Shown: positions 44,817 through 53,432, numbered from the stretch's first letter. The stretch: DNA of 64,000 nucleotides from Bacillota bacterium (GCA_023416585.1 JAEZHM010000113.1:1-64000), one strand, 5' to 3'. Notes: a model not told the origin generated them from the sequence alone. A program made the numbers and translations.

Positions 44817-46970
44817 TCATGCGATTTCTATAACCGTGTATACAGGCAGATCATGCAAAATGATCTCCCACGCATCGCCCTGGCAGTTGACTTCATGGGT
44901 CACAACGCTGCCATCCAGGGTATGCACCTTCACGTTTCCGGAAACCTCCCGCAAGGTGACTGTTGCCGTTTCAGCAGGAAGGATCGCATCATGGGCTGCG
45001 TCGTAGCCGTAGTTCAAGATATGCACAAAGGTGTGCCCATCCTTGTCAAATCGTTGGATGCCCAGCTTCCCGCTGCCGCTTGTAAGGGTACAGGCTGGTT
45101 TGTACAGTTTCCGGAAGCCTTCCAGAAGGCTTTGGTTTGCTGCTTTCCAATCTGTACCGCAATCAGTGAACACCACATTGTTAAGCCCCTGCAGCCGGGC
45201 GGCGGCGCCAACGTTTTCACCAATCCGGCCATGTACCAGAATGCTTCCGCCCTCTTTGGCATATTGAACGAGCACGTCAGCCTGGTTCTGGGTCAAAATG
45301 TAGCAGTCTGGCACAACCACCAAGGGATAGGCGCGAATAACATCCAACGTGAAATCATCTTCCCGCACGTCTCCGTCAGCCAGCATTTTCACATCATACA
45401 TGGCTTGGGCTTCGGACAATGTTTTGATGGCATCCCAGAAGGGAATATGATTTGCATTTGGATCAGTCCACTCGCTGGTGGTACAGTCCAACAGGCTTTC
45501 CTGCTCGTCCAGCATGGTATTGCCGCCGTTACCCTTTGTGGTCTCCCGCCAGTAATAGCTGGGGAAGGAGTACAATACCGCGGCGCCTTTCACAGGCGTT
45601 TTGGGGTAAAAGTCTTCATGCTGATATAGGAAATCCTGTACCTGGGCAGTAAGCTCCCGCGGGGGATAGAAGGAATCCTTGATGGTGTTGCCCATCCAGC
45701 CGCCGTAGGGAACGGCCATGTTGCAGCCGTACACGGAAGCCTCCAGCAGGAAAATGCGGTACAGATCATACCCTTTTCCAGCGTCCAGCATTTTTAGCAG
45801 CTGGGGCACAATGCCACCGTAGGGATTTTCCGCCACGATGATGGGCTTTTGCCCGGCAAAACCCGCGCAGTAACGATAGAAATGAGGCTGGCGGAAAAGG
45901 GTGTGCTGCATTTCGGTGATGATGACATCCACCTTTGACTCAATTGTATAATACACCGGCATAAGGTTGAAGAAGTTCCCGGATACCATGATGTCCCGGC
46001 TATAAGTGGATTTGCCGTATTCCTTGGCATAATCCACCAGCTCTGAAAAGTACTTCTTCACCGCCCGCATTTGGAACTCCCAATAGTGGCGGTAGAATGG
46101 CGCGCCGTGGGGGTAGGGGGAACCGGTCTTAAGCAAATATTCTTTATAATTGAAAGTGTCAAGATCGATATTGTCAAACTCAGTGCCCAGAAGCCCCTTG
46201 GCCTTTTGTTCCTTCAGGTACTCAGTGAATTGCTTCATGCAGTCTTTGCAGAAGCAGCCGCCGGAGCCGATGGAGGTGATGGGCAGCTCGCATTCATCCA
46301 ACTGTATGCCAGGCACGCCGGCATCAATTTGGATCTTCATGATCTTTTTTAAGTAATCCCGCCAGACAGGATTGTTCCGGCAGGTCTGGTAACAAACCTG
46401 GTCGTGATTCCTTACTTCCACCCAACGGGCATGCACCGCGGTTCCATCGAGTTTGCGGGCGGCGCATTCTTCCCATAGGTCGGTGACGGTATCCCCATCG
46501 CTATTTTTGATGCCATCAGGATAGTAATCCTTTAGTGATGTGCGGAAGGCGTTGGGATATTTGTTCTGAGAAAATTCTCTAAGGCCGTACCAGCCGTGGT
46601 TTTCAGTTTGCTCTGCGTGCAGATTCAGGCGTTTTATTTCACCAGTCGCTTCATCGATTACCGCCGGGAATTCCCAGCCCTGCACCTCGAACACGATGGC
46701 GAAGACTTTAATGCCCCTTTTGTTGCATTCTGCCACAAACTCGGAGTCATTCATATAGCCGTAAAACCGCATCCTTGGGTCGACCGGGCCGAAGGCCTCG
46801 TGCTCCAGGTAAGGAAGGGAAATGCTGCCACCACCCATGGCCGACCAAACCAACAGCGTTCCGTGATATTTTTCCAAATCCTCAATCATTTGCAGGCTGC
46901 GAAGCGGTAGGCTGGGGTGATAACAGTGATTGTTTTTGAACCATCCATCAAAATATACGCCTCGTTCCAT
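44817..46970 (-). CDS. putative glycoside hydrolase (TIM barrel plus GATase-like domain), family unassigned
   Basis: A 717-residue cytoplasmic protein (no signal peptide). The N-terminal barrel (YFDGWFKNNHCYHPSLPLRS, IKVFAIVFEVQGWEFPA, GIQLDECELPI) and the cysteine cluster GCFCKDCMKQF resemble clan-A galactosidase-like enzymes. Around 500-610 a GATase1-like segment (YPLVVVPDCYILTQNQADVL, GGSILVHGRIG) resembles the trimerisation domain of GH42-type enzymes, followed by a beta domain. Acidic residues in LDECELP are candidate catalysts. I cannot assign a family. An AAACGTTT operator lies 54 bases upstream and the D-lyxose isomerase gene precedes it. Confidence 0.7.
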   Translation of the reverse strand: MERGVYFDGWFKNNHCYHPSLPLRSLQMIEDLEKYHGTLLVWSAMGGGSISLPYLEHEAFGPVDPRMRFYGYMNDSEFVAECNKRGIKVFAIVFEVQGWEFPAVIDEATGEIKRLNLHAEQTENHGWYGLREFSQNKYPNAFRTSLKDYYPDGIKNSDGDTVTDLWEECAARKLDGTAVHARWVEVRNHDQVCYQTCRNNPVWRDYLKKIMKIQIDAGVPGIQLDECELPITSIGSGGCFCKDCMKQFTEYLKEQKAKGLLGTEFDNIDLDTFNYKEYLLKTGSPYPHGAPFYRHYWEFQMRAVKKYFSELVDYAKEYGKSTYSRDIMVSGNFFNLMPVYYTIESKVDVIITEMQHTLFRQPHFYRYCAGFAGQKPIIVAENPYGGIVPQLLKMLDAGKGYDLYRIFLLEASVYGCNMAVPYGGWMGNTIKDSFYPPRELTAQVQDFLYQHEDFYPKTPVKGAAVLYSFPSYYWRETTKGNGGNTMLDEQESLLDCTTSEWTDPNANHIPFWDAIKTLSEAQAMYDVKMLADGDVREDDFTLDVIRAYPLVVVPDCYILTQNQADVLVQYAKEGGSILVHGRIGENVGAAARLQGLNNVVFTDCGTDWKAANQSLLEGFRKLYKPACTLTSGSGKLGIQRFDKDGHTFVHILNYGYDAAHDAILPAETATVTLREVSGNVKVHTLDGSVVTHEVNCQGDAWEIILHDLPVYTVIEIA

Positions 46971-47023
46971 TGCTTACAAAGCTCCCTTCGCATGATATAT
47001 ATTGTTGGGGATTTCCAGGGAAT

Positions 47024-47031
47024 AAACGTTT
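47024..47031. promoter_or_regulatory. LacI-type operator core AAACGTTT (site C)
   Basis: ATAAACGTTTAG in the 63-base gap between the isomerase stop and the glycoside hydrolase start, both on minus. It could be a second operator reinforcing repression of this operon. No strong promoter is seen in the gap. Confidence 0.6.
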
Positions 47032-47033
47032 AG

Positions 47034-47576
47034 CTAACCTTCTACGACCGGTGCTCGCTTAATCCTTGGATCGGTAAAAATGTCTGTATCATCATGACTG
47101 GAGGTGCTGAATTCGGATACTACGGCGCCTTCAGGGCCGCCCTGGAACCAATGGAGCGTATCTGGTGAGAGGGTGTATTGCTCGCCGGGATGCAAAATGA
47201 CCTCATGGAAGGCGGTGTAGTAAGCTTCATCGCCCTTGGGCGGCCGGGCGGCGGGGTTGGTGCAGGGTGCGCCGGATACGTAAAGGTATACTTTACCCAT
47301 GCGGCAGCGGAAGGTTTCCTCCTTGCCTAAAACTCCATCGATGGTTGGGTGCCTGTGTTCCGGGCAGGTCTGTCCTGGAAACAGCACCAATTCCTTGGCA
47401 CAGCTGCGCCTGGTATTGATGTAGGTCGTAAGTTCCAAACCGGTATGTTCAAGATCATTCAGGCCAAAATCAGCAACTTCCAGGTTCTCCTTTTCCGTTT
47501 CTGTCAAGGCGATGTGTGCCCTTTCAAAGTATTGCAACGCTTTTTCCCGGGCGGCTTCATAGGTTTTGCGGTCCAT
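47034..47576 (-). CDS. D-lyxose ketol-isomerase (YdaE-like)
   Basis: A 180-residue cupin metalloenzyme closely matching D-lyxose isomerases of the Bacillus YdaE type, which convert D-lyxose to D-xylulose and often D-mannose to D-fructose. Shared motifs: CAKELVLFPGQTCPEHRHP and KEETFRCRMGKVYLYVSG (metal His/Glu), LHPGEQYTLSPDTLHWFQGG, GAVVSEFSTSS, DIFTDPRIKR. ATG 47576 has AAAGGAAG at good distance; TTG 47582 is also in frame. Promoter and LacI-type site D lie just upstream. Confidence 0.9.
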   Translation of the reverse strand: MDRKTYEAAREKALQYFERAHIALTETEKENLEVADFGLNDLEHTGLELTTYINTRRSCAKELVLFPGQTCPEHRHPTIDGVLGKEETFRCRMGKVYLYVSGAPCTNPAARPPKGDEAYYTAFHEVILHPGEQYTLSPDTLHWFQGGPEGAVVSEFSTSSHDDTDIFTDPRIKRAPVVEG

Positions 47577-47612
47577 ATTCAATGCTTCCTTTCTACACCA
47601 TTTTTGTAGAAT

Positions 47613-47620
47613 AAACGTTT
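47613..47620. promoter_or_regulatory. LacI-type operator core AAACGTTT (site D)
   Basis: ATAAACGTTTAT is a perfect 12-bp palindrome, 18 bases downstream of the -10 box of the isomerase promoter on minus. It shares AAACGTTTATCCTA with site B. Confidence 0.75.
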
Positions 47621-47638
47621 ATCCTATGCTTTATGGTC

Positions 47639-47667
47639 ATTGTAACATGGTTATGGAATGCTGTCAA
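47639..47667 (-). promoter_or_regulatory. sigma-A promoter of the lyxose isomerase/glycoside hydrolase operon
   Basis: On minus: perfect TTGACA (47662-47667), 17-base spacer, TACAAT (47639-47644). The -35 box overlaps the last codons of the AraC-type gene, so the operon is independent of it. Confidence 0.85.
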
Positions 47668-48542
47668 TGCGGGGAGTTATTGTCAGGGCTGATGGCGGAG
47701 GTTTGATTTTCCCGCCGGAAACGGGCCGGCGTAAGGCCGAAGCGGCTTTTAAACTGCTCATAGAAATAACTCAAGTTTTCAAAACCTGAGGATAGTGCAA
47801 CGTGGGTGATGGACTGGTCAGTGTTGCGAAGTAGATTGGCGGCATAATTAATGCGAAGGTCACTGATGAATTCTGAAGGCGTTTTATGATAGTAGTGGCG
47901 GAATTGGCGGTACATATGCTCCGGCGTTTTCGGGCACAGAGCAAGCATGGCTGGAAGGCCTGCCTGAAACTGCGCCGGTTCTTGCATGGCGGCGTGAAGT
48001 TTATACAACCATTCAGGTACTTTTGTCTTTGGCGTGGGCCGCATGTGATAGAAGCAGGTGGTGAGGAGCAGCATCAGCAGCCTTCTCGCATGATGGCGGA
48101 TGGTTTCCTTATCGTTCACCGGCAGGAGATTGAGTTCCGAAAAGGCGCTGATCCATTCCTTCACCTTGCCGGAGGGCAGCACAGTATGTGCGGGCATCAT
48201 GTTTGTCCACAAGGGACAGGTATGGTAATTGTCATATAACAGGTCCAGCGCTTTTTGCAAAACGCCGGTGGGAAAGGCCAGGTTCATGATCCCGCAGCCG
48301 GCCTCACCCATGGGCTGATAGCAATGGATATCCGCAGGGCGCATCAACATCATGGAACCTTCGTGAAGCTCCTGTGCCTGGCCATTCACAACGTGTATCA
48401 CCTGCCCGTATGCGATTAAAAATACTTCGCAAAAGTCGTGATCATGGAGGCGTGTCACAGTTTTTACCTGGGTGATATAGTTGTAATGGACCTGGGAAAC
48501 GGAGTCCAAAAAAGCGTCGTGCGTGAAATGGAAAACATCCAT
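47664..48542 (-). CDS. AraC-family regulator with N-terminal cupin domain
   Basis: A 292-residue AraC-type activator: sugar-sensing cupin (about 20-110; LHDHDFCEVFLIAYGQVIHV, MMLMRPADIHCYQP) and a C-terminal AraC double helix-turn-helix (about 190-285; THVALSSGFENLSYFYEQFK, RFGLTPARFRRE). The frame extends to 48593 but AAGGAG supports ATG 48542. It is divergent from the glycyl radical enzyme operon, whose -10 lacks a good -35, the usual layout for an AraC-activated promoter. Confidence 0.93.
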   Translation of the reverse strand: MDVFHFTHDAFLDSVSQVHYNYITQVKTVTRLHDHDFCEVFLIAYGQVIHVVNGQAQELHEGSMMLMRPADIHCYQPMGEAGCGIMNLAFPTGVLQKALDLLYDNYHTCPLWTNMMPAHTVLPSGKVKEWISAFSELNLLPVNDKETIRHHARRLLMLLLTTCFYHMRPTPKTKVPEWLYKLHAAMQEPAQFQAGLPAMLALCPKTPEHMYRQFRHYYHKTPSEFISDLRINYAANLLRNTDQSITHVALSSGFENLSYFYEQFKSRFGLTPARFRRENQTSAISPDNNSPH

Positions 48543-48570
48543 CCAATATTCTCCTTTTAAGTTTGATATC

Positions 48571-48600
48571 AATATAGCATAATTTGCAACCATAGCGCAA
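48571..48600 (-). promoter_or_regulatory. promoter of the AraC-type gene
   Basis: On minus: TTGCGC (48595-48600), 18-base spacer, TATATT (48571-48576). Confidence 0.5.
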
Positions 48601-48621
48601 GCATCAAGACGGGCGCCATGT

Positions 48622-48627
48622 TACAAT
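48622..48627 (+). promoter_or_regulatory. -10 element of the glycyl radical enzyme operon
   Basis: TACAAT about 80 bases before the start codon, without a recognisable -35; likely activator-dependent. Confidence 0.4.
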
Positions 48628-48706
48628 AAAACCAAGGTGCTGGAACGAACGCAAAAAATCACCATTTGCGGAAGCGTTCTGCCATCGGGTATAAGGAGGC
48701 ATAATC

Positions 48707-50944
48707 ATGCGGCCGGAGTTGACTATTGAAAAGCAGTTTACAAAGATATTCAAGGAATATAAGGATGCATCACTTGCCATCCGGGAAGCCAAATGCCTGC
48801 AGGTGCTATTTCCTGCGCTTTTGCCGCCCATCGAAAACGGGGACATGTTTGCGGGCAGAGCGCTCACAATGGAATACCGGGGCGTGGGCTTTTCCCCGGA
48901 TGTGACGCTGTACCGCCTTCCCCACGGCATGGGGTATTTTTACCGCCCCGATGTATTTCAAAAAGCGCTTCAGGAAGTTCCCGAAGGTAGTAATGAAGCC
49001 GCCGAGATCAGGGAAATGATGTCCTTTTGGGAAAAGGAAAATACAACAGCACATGTGAAGGAGCATTTTACGGAGCGTATCCGTGCCTTTCTGCCCAGTG
49101 ATTCCTTCGCGGGGGATGTGGGTGTGGGATTTCCCCTGTACCGCATGACCGGTGCTTATGAAAACTATGAAACGCTGCTGTCTTTGGGACTGCCGGGTCT
49201 AAAAGTGCGGATTATGGAAAAGCAGGCGCAGGGTGACCCGGAGGGCTTTTATGAGGGCTTGTCCCTGGTGGTAGACATGATTTGCAAGTGCTGCCTGCAT
49301 TATGCAAAGCAAGCCCATGACCTCATGAAGGATGCTTCTCCCAAGCGGGCTTCAGAACTAAAGCTTATGGCAGCAGATCTTATGCATGTGGCTGCCCATA
49401 CCCCGCAAACCTTTCGGCAGGCCATTCAATTAAGCTGGCTGTATTCCTGCCTGGCCGGGGTGATGGATTATGGCCGCATGGACGTGTATCTGGGGGATTT
49501 CCTAAATAACGATCTTAATCAAGGCATTGTCACCGAAGCAGAGGCACTTGATTGTGTTGTGAACCTCTGGAAGCTGATCGTGGCCAGAAAGACCGTGTAT
49601 CACGGCCGCGTGGTTATCGGCGGGAAAGGCCGCAGGAATGAGAAGAATGCGGATGCCTTTGCCATGCTAGCCCTGGAGGCCTCCCGGATAGTACACGATA
49701 TCGAACCCCAGCTGACACTGCGACTGTATAAGGGCATGGACGACCGGTTGTATCAAAAGGCGTTGGAAGTGTTAGGCGAGGGCGCCACCTATCCCATGCT
49801 CTACAGTGATGACGTGAATATTCCCGCGGTAGGGAATGCTTTCCGCCTGCCAAAGGAAAAGGCTGAGCAGTACGTACCCTTTGGCTGCGGTGAATATATC
49901 ATTGACCATGAAAGTTTTGGCTCTCCCAATGGCGTCATCAATATGCTCAAAGCTTTGGAAGTGACGCTGTTCAACGGCCATGAGATTGTGCTGAACCGGT
50001 CCATGGGGCTATCCCTTGGCAAATTTGAAGATTTTGAAACCTTTGAAGATTTTTACTCTGCTTATAAAAAGCAGATCACCCACTACATCGAAATATTGGC
50101 AGAGGCGGAAGCCATCATCCTTACGCAAACCGCAAAACAGGCACCTTTCCTTATGATGAGCCTGTTATACGATGGATGCATTGAATCCGGTAAATCCATG
50201 CTGTCTGGCGGTATTGCGTATCTTGGTGCAACGCTGGAATCCTATGGTAATATTAATACTGTGGATAGCCTGGCTGCCATCCGGGAAACAGTGTTTGAAA
50301 AGAAGTCCATCACACCCGCCCGGTTGCTGGAGGCGCTGAAAGCCAACTTCGAAGGTTATGAGCTGGAACAAAAGCTTTTGCTCAAGGCGCCAAAATACGG
50401 CAACGATTTAGAGGCGGTGGATGATCTGGCACGGGATCTTCATGATTTTGAAGCCCGCACCATACGGGATCAGGCCGGCCGGGTAGGCCTCCATTCCTTC
50501 CTGATGGTAGTCATCAACAACTCCGCAAACACGTATCTGGGCCGCTGGACCGGTGCTTCCGCCGATGGGCGAAAGGCGTGTACCTTCATGGCCAACGCCA
50601 ACAATCCTGTAGGCGGTATGGATACAAACGGAATCACCGCTATGCTCAACTCCCTGGCATCCTTCCCGCCTGATCACCATGCAGGCTCCGTACAGAACAT
50701 CAAGTTTGGCCGGGATGTATTTGAGCGGGCGCCGGAAAAAGTGCGAGCCCTTATGGATGCGTACTTTGAAAACGGCGGTACCCAGGCCATGATCACGGTA
50801 GTCGGCCGCAAGGATTTGGAAGAAGCGCTTAAGTACCCGGAAAATTACCGTTCCCTGCTGGTACGTGTAGGAGGTTTCAGCGCCCGGTTTGTGGAATTGG
50901 AAAAGGACGTGCAGCAGGAAGTGCTGTCCCGTACCGTGCATTGA
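48707..50944 (+). CDS. glycyl radical enzyme of unassigned substrate
   Basis: A 745-residue glycyl radical enzyme (pyruvate formate-lyase superfamily), oxygen-sensitive and cytoplasmic. The C-terminal radical loop RVGGFSARF carries the predicted radical at G723; the thiyl cysteine is C394 in PFGCGEYIID. C394-G-E396 keeps the Cys-x-Glu arrangement of dehydratase/eliminase members, unlike the Cys-Cys of pyruvate formate-lyase. The usual GCVE is GCGE here. No microcompartment genes are near, arguing against a typical diol dehydratase or choline lyase. Activase and sugar kinase genes follow. AGGAGG precedes the ATG. The substrate may be a sugar, polyol or sugar acid. Confidence 0.9.
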   Translation: MRPELTIEKQFTKIFKEYKDASLAIREAKCLQVLFPALLPPIENGDMFAGRALTMEYRGVGFSPDVTLYRLPHGMGYFYRPDVFQKALQEVPEGSNEAAEIREMMSFWEKENTTAHVKEHFTERIRAFLPSDSFAGDVGVGFPLYRMTGAYENYETLLSLGLPGLKVRIMEKQAQGDPEGFYEGLSLVVDMICKCCLHYAKQAHDLMKDASPKRASELKLMAADLMHVAAHTPQTFRQAIQLSWLYSCLAGVMDYGRMDVYLGDFLNNDLNQGIVTEAEALDCVVNLWKLIVARKTVYHGRVVIGGKGRRNEKNADAFAMLALEASRIVHDIEPQLTLRLYKGMDDRLYQKALEVLGEGATYPMLYSDDVNIPAVGNAFRLPKEKAEQYVPFGCGEYIIDHESFGSPNGVINMLKALEVTLFNGHEIVLNRSMGLSLGKFEDFETFEDFYSAYKKQITHYIEILAEAEAIILTQTAKQAPFLMMSLLYDGCIESGKSMLSGGIAYLGATLESYGNINTVDSLAAIRETVFEKKSITPARLLEALKANFEGYELEQKLLLKAPKYGNDLEAVDDLARDLHDFEARTIRDQAGRVGLHSFLMVVINNSANTYLGRWTGASADGRKACTFMANANNPVGGMDTNGITAMLNSLASFPPDHHAGSVQNIKFGRDVFERAPEKVRALMDAYFENGGTQAMITVVGRKDLEEALKYPENYRSLLVRVGGFSARFVELEKDVQQEVLSRTVH

Positions 50945-50945
50945 T

Positions 50946-51857
50946 ATGATTGTGCAAACAGGACTCATTACGGATATCCAGCGTTTCTCGGTGGATGACG
51001 GGCCGGGCATCCGTACAACGGTATTCCTGAAAGGCTGTCCGCTAAGGTGCCTATGGTGCCACAACCCCGAATGTATCAGCCCAAAGGTGCAGCTTCGCTA
51101 TGTGGAATCTGCCTGTATCCTTTGCGGCGCCTGCGAAAGGGTATGCCCTTCCAAAGTCCATCATGTGACGGAAGTAAACCATCAGGTGGATTTTGAAAAG
51201 TGCATCGCCTGCGGCGCTTGTGTCAAAGCATGCGCCTATGACGCCCTTTCCCTAAGCGGTAAAACCGTTACGGTGGAAGATGTCATTTTGGAGGTCATGA
51301 AGGACAAGCGGTACTATGATACCTCCGGAGGTGGAATAACCATCTCTGGCGGGGAACCGCTGATGCAGCCGGAGTTTACCTTGGCACTTTTGGAGGCTGC
51401 CAAGGAGCTAAACCTTAATACCTGCATAGAAACATGCGGGTATGTGGAAGAAAAGGCGCTGAAGGAAGCAGCGGAACTTACTGATGTGTTCCTTTATGAT
51501 TACAAGGCAACAGATCCTTTTGCGCATCAAGCGCTTACGGGAGCAGGCAATCAGCGCATCCTTGACAACCTTGACATGCTGTATCATATGGGTGCGTCCA
51601 TCATTCTACGCTGCCCCATCATACCAGGCTGCAATATGGATCCCGCCCATTTTGACGGCATCATTGCACTGCTTGCGAAATACCCAAACATTCTCCGGGC
51701 CGAGCTGATGGCCTATCACAAGATGGGAACCGCAAAATACAAACAGCTGGGAAAGCCCTATACACTGTCCCATCTTCCCGACATGAGCCCGGAGCAAAAA
51801 GCGGAGACGCTTGCGTACTTCCATAGCCATACAGCGCGCCCCGTAATATTCGGTTAA
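50946..51857 (+). CDS. glycyl radical enzyme activating protein (radical SAM)
   Basis: A 303-residue radical SAM activase that installs the glycyl radical on the preceding enzyme. CxxxCxxC at C31/C35/C38 (GCPLRCLWCHNPE) binds the SAM cluster; an inserted ferredoxin domain has two 4-Cys sets (C57/60/63/67 and C86/89/92/96), typical of activases of dehydratase-type enzymes rather than of pyruvate formate-lyase. GGGITISGGEPL is the conserved GGE motif. ATG 50946 follows the previous stop by one base, so translation is coupled. Confidence 0.94.
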   Translation: MIVQTGLITDIQRFSVDDGPGIRTTVFLKGCPLRCLWCHNPECISPKVQLRYVESACILCGACERVCPSKVHHVTEVNHQVDFEKCIACGACVKACAYDALSLSGKTVTVEDVILEVMKDKRYYDTSGGGITISGGEPLMQPEFTLALLEAAKELNLNTCIETCGYVEEKALKEAAELTDVFLYDYKATDPFAHQALTGAGNQRILDNLDMLYHMGASIILRCPIIPGCNMDPAHFDGIIALLAKYPNILRAELMAYHKMGTAKYKQLGKPYTLSHLPDMSPEQKAETLAYFHSHTARPVIFG

Positions 51858-51869
51858 GGAGTGGAAAAC

Positions 51870-52787
51870 ATGAAAAAGTGCTGCGTTATCGGTTCTGTCA
51901 ACATGGATATGGTCACCAGGACGGACAGGTTCCCCAAACCCGGGGAGACAAGGAAAGGAACCTCCTTTCAAACCATTCCCGGCGGCAAAGGGGCCAACCA
52001 GGCCGTCGCTCTCTCCCGTTTGGGTATTCCTACATTTATGGCTGGCCGGGTAGGGGATGACTTGTACGGCCGCATGTACCTGGACCATTTTCAAAAGACC
52101 GGTACGAACGTAGAAGCCTTGGGCATGGATGCTGCCGCAGGCTCCGGCATTGCCGCCATTGAGGTAGATGACGCGGGAGAAAACCATATCATCGTGGTGC
52201 CCGGCGCCAACGATACCTGTACGCCTGAGTGGCTCGACGAAATTTTTCCGCTGATTGCCGATTGCGATATCTTTCTTTTGCAGTTGGAAATTCCTTTGGA
52301 AACCGTGCAGGCTGCTGTGAACAAACTGCATGGCCTTCACAAGACAGTCATTCTGGATCCTGCTCCCGCCAGGCCTTTAAGCCGGGAATTATTATCCAAG
52401 GTGAGTATTGTAACGCCCAACGCTACGGAGCTTGCTGCCATTACCGGCGATTTGCCTACGATCGCAGGCGTTCAGGAGCGGGCAAATCATCTGCTTCAAC
52501 TGGGTGTATCCTGCGTGGTGCATAAGTCAGGCTCCAATGGGGCGTACATTGCCACTAAAGAAAGCTGGAAACATATACCTTCCTTTAAGGTGAAGGCGGT
52601 TGATTCCACAGCGGCGGGGGATACCTTCAACGGCGGCCTTGCTGCGGGCCTTGCCATGGGCTGGGAGCTTGACAAATCGGTGGTTCTGGCCAATGCCGCG
52701 GCAGCCCTTTCTGTGACAAAGCTGGGCGCCCAAACGGGCATGCCCACCATGGAAGAGGCCTTGGAACTGATGGACGGGGTACGATAA
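51870..52787 (+). CDS. rbsK: ribokinase-family sugar kinase
   Basis: A 305-residue PfkB/ribokinase kinase. GSVNMD at the start, TIPGGKGANQAVALSRLG (substrate loop), and the C-terminal DSTAAGDTFNGGLAAGLA with the catalytic Asp are all ribokinase-like. AAGGAG supports ATG 51870 over GTG 51861. It is co-transcribed with the glycyl radical enzyme and activase, so it probably phosphorylates the product or precursor of that reaction; ribose is possible but not certain. A MITE-like element follows. Confidence 0.9.
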   Translation: MKKCCVIGSVNMDMVTRTDRFPKPGETRKGTSFQTIPGGKGANQAVALSRLGIPTFMAGRVGDDLYGRMYLDHFQKTGTNVEALGMDAAAGSGIAAIEVDDAGENHIIVVPGANDTCTPEWLDEIFPLIADCDIFLLQLEIPLETVQAAVNKLHGLHKTVILDPAPARPLSRELLSKVSIVTPNATELAAITGDLPTIAGVQERANHLLQLGVSCVVHKSGSNGAYIATKESWKHIPSFKVKAVDSTAAGDTFNGGLAAGLAMGWELDKSVVLANAAAALSVTKLGAQTGMPTMEEALELMDGVR

Positions 52788-52824
52788 CAGATAATAACAC
52801 CCAAACTGATGTGAACCGGAACAA

Positions 52825-52949
52825 GCGGGCGATTCATAATCGCCCCTACAACGCTGTGAGCTTGTTGGCTTCATTGCCGGAACAGTTGCGAGCCGGAAGA
52901 GAAGACAATGATCACTTTGCAGCAGTAGGGGCGATTATGAACCGCCCGC
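52825..52949. repeat. MITE-like element with 25-bp terminal inverted repeats
   Basis: The ends 52825-52849 and 52925-52949 are inverted repeats matching at 24 of 25 positions (GTAGGGGCGATTATGAA-type sequence). Each end is itself a hairpin (GGGCGATT / AATCGCCC on the left). The 75-base centre has no gene. Size and structure fit a non-autonomous miniature element or REP-like palindrome pair. No flanking target duplication is obvious. Confidence 0.75.
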
Positions 52950-53111
52950 TTCGTAACGGTATCCAATAGATATATGGAAAGTATATGCATCTGATAGCAG
53001 GTTCGTCCATGCATTCATGTTTTATTGTGCGGTATTGAATAACGGCGCATAACGAATCAAACACTCAACCGGGGAAATACTGACATTGTTGTGGAAGGAG
53101 ATGTGATCAAT

Positions 53112-53432
53112 ATGAAAAATGCGCCGAGTGCTAATAAATCCGGCAGCAGTCCATATGGCACAGGCCCGGGCTTTGGGTCAAAGGGCGGAGGGCCGGTCTT
53201 TGGCCCTAACAATATGGGGCAGGGCAGCGATTTGCCTGTGGCGCTGAGCATGCTGCTGATGGAGAATCCTTTGGCCATGCAGCGCTTCAATGCCATGTCC
53301 AAAGAGGAAAAAACCATGGTGCTCAAATATGTGGAAAGCGGTTTAAGCGGCGAGGATGCAAAGCTTAGAATCGAGAATACCGTGAAAAGCCTGGGGGAAG
53401 GTGTGCCCGGGTTTTACTTAAGAAACAATTGA
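53112..53432 (+). CDS. small protein with Gly/Pro-rich N-terminus, unrecognised
   Basis: A 106-residue protein. Residues 1-40 are low-complexity (SGSSPYGTGPGFGSKGGGPV); residues 41-100 look helical (LPVALSMLLMENPLAMQRFN, then AMSKEEKTMVLKYVESGLSG). AAGGAG lies 11 bases before ATG 53112; GTG 53091 is also in frame. It has its own terminator at 53450. I do not recognise the family; the helical part could mediate protein contacts. No signal peptide or membrane helix. Confidence 0.65.
   Translation: MKNAPSANKSGSSPYGTGPGFGSKGGGPVFGPNNMGQGSDLPVALSMLLMENPLAMQRFNAMSKEEKTMVLKYVESGLSGEDAKLRIENTVKSLGEGVPGFYLRNN

Noticed and set aside
48707..50944. Calling the glycyl radical enzyme a pyruvate formate-lyase
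   Set aside because: It lacks the Cys-Cys active site, has GCGE instead, and its activase has the extra ferredoxin domain of dehydratase-type activases.
52801..52955. CRISPR-like repeat
   Set aside because: Only two copies in inverted orientation with one non-spacer-sized centre; this is an inverted-repeat element, not an array.
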